DNA of 64,000 bases, from NCBI GenBank assembly GCA_963931925.1, contig OZ007571.1, positions 63,287,589-63,351,588 of the forward strand. Reading direction: 5' to 3'. The DNA is from Onchidella celtica (lineage: Eukaryota > Mollusca > Gastropoda > Systellommatophora > Onchidiidae). The notes beneath the pieces are model-generated. The model did no database searches, was not told the origin of the DNA, and saw only the letters and a program-made list of their open reading frames with translations. Shown here one piece after another: positions 55,415 through 64,000 of the stretch. How positions within the stretch are numbered: position 1 is the stretch's first letter; every line of letters starts with the position of its first letter. The translations under genes and the position numbers were made by a program.

Positions 55415-58400
55415 CTGAAAGATGAACAATTGAAACAGTTAGTTATATGCCATGCCTAAGTCCACCTACACTCCACGACAAACACTGTACCATAGTTTCA
55501 CATTGCCACTGCTCTACGCTACTAGCATAAGTCATTTCTGACATTTTTGAGATATTAAGAAAAAACATTTCTATTCCTGTCATTTGGTGACTTATGCCAT
55601 GATGATTCTGTTGGATTATTACATTTTTCTATAATTTTATCTGATAGCCCTCAGGCTCGGAACTGCAATGAACCGTCAGTTGCCTTTTGGCATAAGTCTG
55701 ACATATGGCATTATCATAAAGCAGTGATGACATGAAGATTAGCATGTATGCTGTCTTCTGTGTGAACTATACCATGATCAATGCAGGACAAGGATCATTA
55801 AGGTGAGGCACTATGAAAAAAATGAAGTTTTCCAAGTCATACCACGAGTGAAAAACATTTTTTGTGCAAAAGCTCAATTTCAGCCTTCGCAACTATCGGA
55901 TCAAGCTTTTCGAGTAAAAGGCATTAAAACATTTTTCTTTACAATCCTCATGCTGCATTTTAAAATAACACTGTCTGTGTTAAAATACAATCAAACAATA
56001 TTATCACTTGCATGCCACTAGACATAGTATCCTTAGTAGTGAGTGATGTACCAGAATTAATTCCACTTCAGGAACACAATACTGTTATGAATGTCAGCAG
56101 TAAAGCAGAGATTTTTTTCCCCCCCTACAGACACTAATACATTAGCAAATAGTTCACTGCCCTCACAGATTCTGCTCCGATATATTGGTGAATAGTATGG
56201 AAAGAATTATGTGTTTCACCAGAGGGGATAAAGATTGATGCCACCAGAAAATCTTTTTCTCAGGGACCTGATATTATGAAGAATAAAATATATATATTTT
56301 GTTAGTTTTTTGTACTCACCCCAAACTTTATTTGATTTGGGTGATATGGGATACCTCCTCTCTCATCACACATGGTCATATGCTGCCTTTCTGGTTCTCC
56401 TGCAACTAAAACACATCCTGGCGCATCCTCTGCCTTCCGTGGAAAAACATCAACATGTTTTTTATTAATATTTTGGCAATTGCAACAAACAATTCATGAA
56501 CCATGTATTACAAATGAGATCAACAGCATTTAAATCTGTCTTTTCATTAGCCAAATATGCAATTTATCATCCAATTCAAGCAATGGCATATCAACCTTTT
56601 TTTCTCAATTTATTGAATAACATATCAAGGTTTTGGTCACTTTTGTTATTCTTGGATGTGGCTACAATGTTTCTGCTTATAACCTCAGATCCATTAAAGA
56701 TACTGATACGTCACATTGTGAAAATATAGATCTCATCATGAGCACAAGCAAATGGAATAAAAATTGCTGTGGAGACAACGGAAATACCAATGGCTGAAAG
56801 CAGGCCTAAGGTCACCTTTAATGAGTTGCATACGTTTGTGTGCGACACATTATTATTTCTATACAGACGAGCACAGAGAACTCAAATTCTTTGGGGTGGC
56901 TTCATCTAGTTCGAGTTTGCCGAATTTTGAGAAATATGTGAAGCGTTAATCATTAGGTTTTATTACTGTATATTCAAGGAAAATAATACAACTGACAACG
57001 CGTACCATGAATTACATGTACCTCCCTTAATCCCCCCCCCTCCCGTGATTAATTGAAAGAGAAGCAACTGATGCGCGTGGCAACAGCAGCATGCGGCCTT
57101 GTGCCTGAACGCTTTTTGTCCCCCTTCTGGAAGTGCTTCGGTAAGGACCGTTTCCATGACAAGCTCAATAGCGATAAAATAAACTAAAGGGTGAACACAA
57201 CTCACCATTTTTCTCTGTTCGGCTTTACTCTTGCTCGTACGGCAGCGCTTCATTTCTTTTTTTCTATTGGGGAATGAGCGCGGGACAAACCAAAAACAAA
57301 AAAAAAGGTTATTTCCTGCCCGAATCGGTCATCTCAGGTATTTTAGTCGCCATTTTTATCAGGGGAAGGGGGAGGGGGCCTGGGGCGACTATACAGACTA
57401 CCTTGCCACCACTAGGCCGCCTCTATGTTACGCCTAACCGAATGAAGTTTCTGGCGTTAGGGTTTTTTTTGTTTTTTTTTTGTCTTTTCTACTTCTAGGC
57501 TACTTGGATCACACTCACAGCAGGAAAACTGATTTGACAAATCCGTGTCACGGTTTGAGGTTCGCGTGAAATAACTCATTTAACTACAAAGAATATTGAG
57601 AAATAAATTCAGGACCTAGATCTTTGTTCGTGGGATCCGTGATTTCAACTTACGTGTGTTTGAGTTTCGCGTGCTCGACTGTATTCTACTATACACACTC
57701 GTATACTGAGACTTCCTGTCTTGCTGTTAGTTTACAAGGAGATGTTTTGTGGATTTTCAATCATACCCCGAAATTACATGTCTAGAGGGATTACAACTAT
57801 AATTACTATGGAACAACAGCCATCAGGGAGAAGGTAAAATGCATGAGCCATGTGATGTGAAAAGGTTACTAAAATTAAATGACTATTTCACATATTGAAC
57901 TCTAGTGGCTTTAAAATATTATTTTAAACTTCATATCAATAAAAATTAAAACATTAAAATACAGATAAAATGATAAATTACAAAAAAAAAGCGGAAAGTA
58001 CAGGAAAAGAAAAACTGCCATATTTACCATTGGCTGATTCCTGCATATGTGCATTAAATCTGACATCCTTTCAGTAAATCCAGGAGCAAAAGATTCTGGG
58101 TCTACGGCAATAAAACACTGGCCCTGTGTAGGAAAGCAAAATGAATATACAGTGTACTTATCATACCCCACAGTATGCAGAAAAACATTCTCTAAAGTTT
58201 ACTGCAATTGAATAATTTTTAAAGTTTTTTCTACTAGTATCATCACTGAAGACAAAGAATATGGCAGGAGGATTTGTAAAAGTGGGCAAAGAGATGAATC
58301 AAGCAAAGATAAAGATCCCTCCTTTTTTAGCTTTTTTCCATTATCAACCATTATCTCTAGGGCTGGGTTCTTCAACCTGGGGATCAGCAAGACATCTTCT

Positions 58401-61400
58401 TGTGGGTCTGAAGTAGAAACAAAACAACAAAACTTCCTTATTCTATGGGTATGAACTATTCTTCCAATTTATGAAAAAAAATATGAGCCTGCATGACAAC
58501 ACTGGCATAGATAATACCTACCAAATTTGCCACTCTATCTGTATTCCTCCATCGCCTGATATTGGCACCGTAATCTGACCCTGCTAAAATGCCACAGAAA
58601 ATTTCTACCAGCATTGCCAAACCATAACCCTTGTAGCCACCTGCCAAGAAAAAGAACTCATTCTATGAATATTTTGGTATTCCTGTTTCAAAACAGACAG
58701 CAAACCTACCAAGTAAATGAAACCTGAAGTAGGGACACCCCATGCAATGTGTGTATTGCAGCACCAGCGACATTTAAATGAATGGTAGTTATCGTGCCCC
58801 CCCCCCCCCCACACACACACACACTGAAATTTGTTTTTTCCAGTCTAGGTCTACCTCACAGAAAATAACATGAGTCTCCTCACCTGCTTGGTTTAATATT
58901 GGGATTTTTTTTTTCAAGACTGTTGGCAAGTCTAAGGCAGTCTCACTGCCCACCCCTTTCATATAAACCCCTTTGCTTTTCTACACTGATATTTTTTTTA
59001 CAGGTATAGACTCAATATAAATACCAGAAATATGTATCACCTGTGAGTTCTGATCCTCCCAATGGCATCAGGGCACCCTTTTCAACAACAAGCTGTGGAT
59101 CATTGCATTCCTGGGGGAAAGAAAACAAAACGATATTTACTACTATCCCCATAGGTCAGGGGTGGCCAAACCACAGCTAACGAGCCACATGCGGCTCTTT
59201 GACCTTCGATATGCGGCTCATGGAAACATCTTGGTTGAGCTCTTTTTTTCATCACAGTTGATATAAAAGTTAAATATGAATACATTTCAAGCTTTACAAT
59301 TATTTACTCATTCATTTGAAGGCACATTAGATGATGATGAGCCAGTGAAATAACAATGGGCTCACACAACTTGAACCATATTGAGTTGTTTTGTTGTTGT
59401 TTTTTTCACTTTTCTTTCTACTTGTGATTACTAAAACTAATGCAAATTAACAGTTTAAAAAACTGCATACATGTGTAAATATTGATGCATACATGTATCT
59501 CTTTATATTCATATAAAATTTTTGTAACAAAATGTGTATGAAACAATAAAAACTTGTAAATTTTGTTCATATCTTGTGGCTCTTGAACATCTGAAGTTTA
59601 TCGTATGTGGCTCTTACATTTAGCAAGTTTGGCCATCCCTGCCAAAGATGAAAATTCAAGAAAGGCAGTTTTGCTAAAACACTGGGAGCAAATAATAAAA
59701 TAAAGCAGTTCCCCTGAAACATTAGAGGCCTGATTACAGAAAGTCTATAGACATGAATCCATTAAGACTATGGGTAAAAGAAAAGATTTAAAAAAAAGAA
59801 CATTTACAAATTTTTTACTTCATTTCTTGCCAAACTGACGCTTCATATGTATGCTGTGACCCCTGAGTCTCAATTCCATTAAACCTTTGAAACCTTGCAA
59901 AAAGTAGTATCAGTTGCAAACACTAAATATATCCAGAGGCTAAAAGCAATTATCTTTAGCCAGCATCCATACAATCTTCAGTTTGATTACCTTGCCATTT
60001 TCATCAACTCCCCAACTGTTTGGAATGGGTATCTGTTTTCTGCTGTGCAATTCAATCTACATCATACAAAAGACAGAAGATGTGAAAGAATGATATAACT
60101 ATCCACAACAGATATGGCAACACATTATTCATATTATGATGACAAGATATCAAACAATAAACACAACCATAAATATCAACGAACTTAATTTACGGGAGAG
60201 AGATAAAACTTATATAAAGTCTGTTCCTTAGCTCAAATACATTTTCAATTATATTTAAGCAAACATTTGAAACCCTGAACTCCTTTGTAATCAATAGAAA
60301 AAATAAAATTCCTTCCAGAAGTTAACAGAATATTTGGCAAAAAAGATGATCATCTCCATTTAAGCGAATACATTTGTGCAGTTTCATGCCAGAGCCAGTG
60401 AACTGTATTTAAGAAGACCTATTCTAACATGTTGTTGTAGCATTTTTTCTGCTCATCTTAAATGATACTGCAGATAAATTTTATTCTAAAAGTTTTCTCA
60501 GGCTCCTTATTAAATAAGCAGATCTTACTAACAGTAACCACAACAAAAGGAATTTGCAGTATCAACCCTGTCAAGATATCTACAGTTGGATTCCGAAGTT
60601 CAGACATCAACTTTCCTAAAATAAAAAATATCATATTTCTCATGATATCCAGTTTGGTTCCAAAAGTTCAAAAATGAATTTTAACTTTGTTATAAAAGCT
60701 AGTTTACATTTGTCAAGATATTGATAGTTTGTTTCCAAATTTTTGAAATGAACATTAACATTGCTATCAAAAAATTCTGTTAATACTGTATTCTGATAAT
60801 GATGGTTTGACCGCTTACTGACAATACGTGATGCAACCAGGACAAACTAGTCCACTGTGCTAATAATAAGAAGCTTCAAAACAGAACCACTGATATTTTT
60901 ATTTTTGAAATGCAATGAGATACAAATGAAATGAAAGCACATAAACCCCCCCCCCCCTTCCTTTTAGCTGCTGTGACTAGATTACTGATGTCAGAATGTG
61001 GTTCACAAATGGTTAAAATTCAGTGTGACTGCTGCAGACCTGCCAACTAAATGATCATTTCTCTAGAAGAGACCTCAGGACATACACATCCATGCCAAAT
61101 GATACCATGGCAACTGAAACTATCAGTTAGTTTATGATTTCCACTCAAAGGAGAATACAAATAGAAGACACTAACACTCTTCACAGATCACATATCATGC
61201 ACGCTGTGTTTATTAGTTATAACTAGTTGGCTCCCTGACTCGGGGAATGCACACGTGATTTTTAAAGTTGAGTCGCGATCACCAATATGTAAACTGAGGC
61301 GCAGAATGAAATTTCCGGTCATACTTTTTAAAATCTACTCAAAGAAATCTGTCTTCTTTTTCCAGCTCAAAATGTCAGAATACTTTCTTCTGTTCAACTC

Positions 61401-62264
61401 AGTTGTGGCTCAAAATCGATGAAAGTGTTAAAATATAGCGAACTTCAAGACCTTTTAAAATAGGCCCAGGAACATCTTTACGTCTTTCTATGCATAAAAT
61501 GAGATCTTGTAGAATTTAAGGCTGAGCAGTTTAAAAGCCTTTCATGATTACATTGGAGGCCTTACTTCCTTGTGTTTGTTATCACTTTACTGGACTTGCC
61601 TTTATTCTAAAATCTGGCAGGAATTTCTTTTTTGTAAAAAAAAAAATATATAATATTACTCCTTTAGGTAGGTCCTCATTTTAGGAGGTTTCGCTGCTTT
61701 TGGTGTTTACACCTCACTTTTCTTGTTTTTATTTTCTTGTTAATGTTTTTGTGGGGGGGTTTTTGCGGTTGGGATTTTTTTTTCCAGTCAGCCGCCTTGT
61801 TAGGCCTGCTCTTCTCAATTTCCAATTGCCAAGGTATCTTTAACATCCGCAACCTGCACATGACCCTCAAAATTTTTCATCCTTATCTTAGAAGACTAGG
61901 TACTTAGTCCCACCTACCAAAGAATCAGGGACAGGAATTTTCCCCCCAAATTCTAACATGCTTGCACCGACCCGGAATCGAACCCGGTACCTTCGGCATG
62001 AGATGCGACCACCTTGCCTCTACACCAACATTACTCTTATCCTTCTGACACCCTATGTACTGGGTAGTCCTGTAAAATAAGGCAGAATTGGCAGGTCTGA
62101 CTTTTGCAGTCTTTTGACTCATTTAATCCAGTTGCACCACATTTGCTCATCTACCCTTAAACCTTTCCAAGAGCAACTGTGGTTGTGGCCATGTCCAGCA
62201 CAAAATCATCACCTTCCCTGGCACTGGGTGCAGCCACACTCAGAGGATTTGTCCCCAAGACCGG
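55358..62264 (-). CDS. Malate/L-lactate dehydrogenase family (Ldh2, YjmC-like), last seven exons; 5' part outside window
   Basis: An NAD(P)-dependent 2-hydroxyacid oxidoreductase of the Ldh2/malate dehydrogenase family, which is unrelated in fold to classical LDH. The animal substrate is not known from sequence. Exons in coding order: 62264-62163, 60056-59991, 59110-59041, 58640-58522, 58123-58028, 56433-56320, 55414-55358. All junctions keep frame and give 207 residues plus TAG. Family landmarks: [90 protein letters not shown]. The family is about 340-360 residues, so roughly 150 N-terminal residues, including catalytic residues, should be encoded beyond 64000. I saw no earlier exon between 62265 and 64000. 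The gene is convergent with the kinase gene. Confidence 0.93.
56320..56433 (-). CDS. Ldh2-type dehydrogenase exon: [10 protein letters not shown] segment
   Basis: Encodes [20 protein letters not shown] and [11 protein letters not shown]. Donor GTGAGT. The acceptor is weak: it could be GGAAG (used here, end 56433) or GCAGAG six bases inside; both keep frame. Confidence 0.88.
58028..58123 (-). CDS. Ldh2-type dehydrogenase exon: [10 protein letters not shown] segment
   Basis: 32 codons, phase 0. Acceptor CTACACAG, donor GTAAAT. Encodes [16 protein letters not shown] and ERMSDLMHI. Confidence 0.92.
58522..58640 (-). CDS. Ldh2-type dehydrogenase exon: [10 protein letters not shown] segment
   Basis: Encodes [28 protein letters not shown] and [12 protein letters not shown]. 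Acceptor CTTGGCAG, donor GTAGGT. The most conserved block of the family. Confidence 0.94.
59041..59110 (-). CDS. Ldh2-type dehydrogenase exon: [10 protein letters not shown] segment
   Basis: 23 codons plus one base. Acceptor CCCCCAG, donor GTGATA. Encodes [20 protein letters not shown]. Confidence 0.92.
59149..59649. mobile_element. hAT-type MITE in a dehydrogenase intron
   Basis: Starts CAGGGGTGGCCAAACCA (59157) and ends GTTTGGCCATCCCTG (59641). Flanking octamers CCATAGGT and CCAAAGAT agree at six of eight positions, consistent with an aged 8-bp hAT target duplication. The 485-bp interior holds several GTGGCTCTT/GCGGCTC motifs and no transposase. Confidence 0.85.
59991..60056 (-). CDS. Ldh2-type dehydrogenase exon: WGVDENGK segment
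   Basis: 22 codons. Acceptor GATGTAG, donor GTAATC. Encodes [20 protein letters not shown] and GK, corresponding to the family's IPEGWAVDKDG region. Confidence 0.88.
61660..62033 (-). mobile_element. tRNA-derived SINE in a dehydrogenase intron
   Basis: On the minus strand an RNA polymerase III A box TGGTGTAGAGG (62027-62017) and B box GGTTCGATTCC (61984-61974) lie 32 bases apart, in a tRNA-like head with degenerate stems. A non-tRNA body follows with GGTAGGTGGGACTAAGTACC and GATACCTTGGCAATTGGAAA, then an A-rich tract. The 3' limit is approximate. Confidence 0.75.
62163..62264 (-). CDS. Ldh2-type dehydrogenase exon: GTNP segment
   Basis: 34 codons, phase 0 at both ends. Acceptor TTTTCCCAG, donor GTTTAA. 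Encodes [14 protein letters not shown] and [14 protein letters not shown]. The GTNP and DMAT motifs are family signatures. Confidence 0.92.
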
Positions 62265-62475
62265 CTGGGAAAAGAAAAATTCTTCATACAAATTGTTTTC
62301 TTTTTTAAATGATATTCACAGATATGTCAACATGCAACTCATTATAACCAACTGTCAAACGACATTTAACACACCTTTACCAAGTACATGTATACCAGAG
62401 GTAGAGAGGAAAAATAATTCAAAGTTCAAGTTCCCTGTCTTAAATTTTACCGAAATATTTTTTTTTTTTATCATA

Positions 62476-62937
62476 TTAACCCTCACCATGCGAAGCGTAT
62501 CGAAATATGGCATCAACTTTCCATGCACTCACTCTGCACAGGCGTACAAATACAGCAAGGTCAAGCTGACCGCACCGCGTGCAAGCCGTATTTTCAATGC
62601 GTCGGGTCACTGACGTCTTTGAGACGTAACTACCGTCTTATTGCTCACTGTATCTCTTCTTAATCAAAGGCATTGTGACAAGGACGTGTTAACCAGTGAA
62701 CCGCTGGTCGGAATCACAAAGACTAAGCTTTCAAAGGCTCTCCCCACACTATCATAAGGTGTAACATCGACATGCGAAACTGTTGCTCAACAAATCTGCA
62801 ATATTATCTCATTTTCTCACAACCTGACCATCATCTAGAGTTGTCTGTATCTAAGAACCAATCAGAAACAAGCTCTGAAATGACCTTTCCCCAAATGCCC
62901 ACATTGGTTCATTAGTATGTGTCAATCAGGATGAAAC
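62476..62937. mobile_element. Truncated piggyBac-like element, related to the one at 51325
   Basis: TTAA then CCCTCACCATGCG begins a stretch that aligns with the first part of 51329-52084. Shared runs include CACAAAGACTAAGCTTTCAA, TGTAACATCGACATGCGAA and ATGTGTCAATCAGGAT. Similarity stops near 62937 and the right inverted repeat is missing. Confidence 0.8.
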
Positions 62938-63550
<613 letters not shown>

Positions 63551-63558
63551 AGAGAGAC

Positions 63559-64000
63559 TAAAGGGGCCCATACAAGATCAAAAAAGTCGTCAAAATTTTG
63601 ATTCAAATTTTTGATGGGAAATTTTGATTCAAAATTTTGATGTACAATTTCCCACACACGTATCCACGTTTTTTGGATCAAAATTCAGTTTTGTCAAAAT
63701 CTTCGACATGGACTTTTCAGTGGCCATAGCACTTGTAATAGCCTTGGACTCGGATGAAAGACCTCGTAAACGGCGGAAATGGTCCAAAAACTGGTTATTA
63801 CAGCGCGGAACCTACGGACATGCTAATCTTCTAAAAGAATTACGTATTAGCGAACCTGAGGACTTCCGTAACTTCCTACGAATGGATGCGCAATCGTTTG
63901 ATGAGTTACTCGGCCTTGTTGAGCCATTGATAAGGAAAAAAAAACACAGTAATGCGTTCATCCATTTCACCAAGTGAACGCTTGTCCATCACACTGAGGT
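63559..64000 (+). mobile_element. PIF/Harbinger DNA transposon, left end
   Basis: A TAA (63559-63561) directly precedes AGGGGCCCATACAAGATC, the GGGCCCATACA-type terminus common in Harbinger elements, which duplicate a TWA target. Subterminal repeats of AAATTTTGATTCAAA follow. The transposase gene starts at 63708 and the element continues past the window, so the other end cannot be checked. Confidence 0.75.
63708..64000 (+). pseudogene. HARBI1-like Harbinger transposase, N-terminal part, frameshifted and cut by window end
   Basis: Starts MDFSVAIALVIALDSDER, then RKRRKWSKNWLLQRGTYGHA and EPEDFRNFLRMDAQSFDELL, the usual N-terminus of Harbinger nucleases annotated HARBI1/ALP1-like. After LIRKK the frame meets an A9 run (63936-63944) and stops soon after. 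Reading the other frame past the run gives TVMRSSISPSERLSITLR, which continues the family sequence, so one A is extra. The DDE catalytic residues lie beyond the window. Confidence 0.85.

Noticed and set aside
61960-62033. Functional tRNA gene on the minus strand
   Set aside because: A and B boxes are good, but the acceptor and anticodon stems do not pair properly and a SINE body follows.

Overview
The window is animal nuclear DNA: AT-rich, with spliced genes, long introns, microsatellites and many transposable elements. Nothing is prokaryotic. The mix (FLYWCH-MULE transposase, APE-type non-LTR retrotransposons, PIF/Harbinger, tRNA-derived SINE, YjmC-like Ldh2 dehydrogenase, Src kinase with an HRDLAARN loop) suggests a lophotrochozoan, perhaps a mollusc. 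The taxon is inference only.

Layout. 1-15.7 kb is accessory DNA. It holds a MULE transposon with a FLYWCH/MULE transposase gene broken by one frameshift (774-4103), a decayed LINE fragment (4104-5056), diverged tandem and direct repeats (7.8-10.4 kb), a perfect 29-bp inverted repeat (9790-9893), and a 5'-truncated LINE flanked by 12-bp target duplications (11863-12791).

15.7-34.1 kb is a Src-family tyrosine kinase gene on the + strand. Eleven coding exons join without any phase break into a 541-residue protein: MGNC acylation signal, unique region, SH3, SH2, kinase, tail tyrosine. Intron 7 contains a nearly full-length 4.3-kb LINE in antisense, bounded by identical 13-bp target duplications. 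Intron 10 is mostly a 24-26 bp minisatellite.

34.1-55.3 kb has no gene I can support. It holds possible 3' UTR, an 86-bp tandem array (42.6 kb), a piggyBac-like TTAA element (51.3 kb), and several MITE families present in two copies.

55.36-62.26 kb (- strand) contains the last seven exons (207 residues) of a malate/L-lactate dehydrogenase (Ldh2/YjmC family) gene. Its introns carry a hAT-type MITE and a tRNA-derived SINE, and the DNA just upstream of the first visible exon holds a truncated piggyBac-like copy. Its N-terminal exons lie beyond the window. The Src gene and this gene are convergent.

The right edge has about 200 bp of (GA)n followed by the 5' end of a PIF/Harbinger element, whose transposase reading frame is broken at an A9 run and leaves the window.

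The two host genes have no evident functional link. The main interest is mobile-element biology: several elements can be bounded to the base by terminal repeats or target duplications. I found no convincing new multi-gene system.
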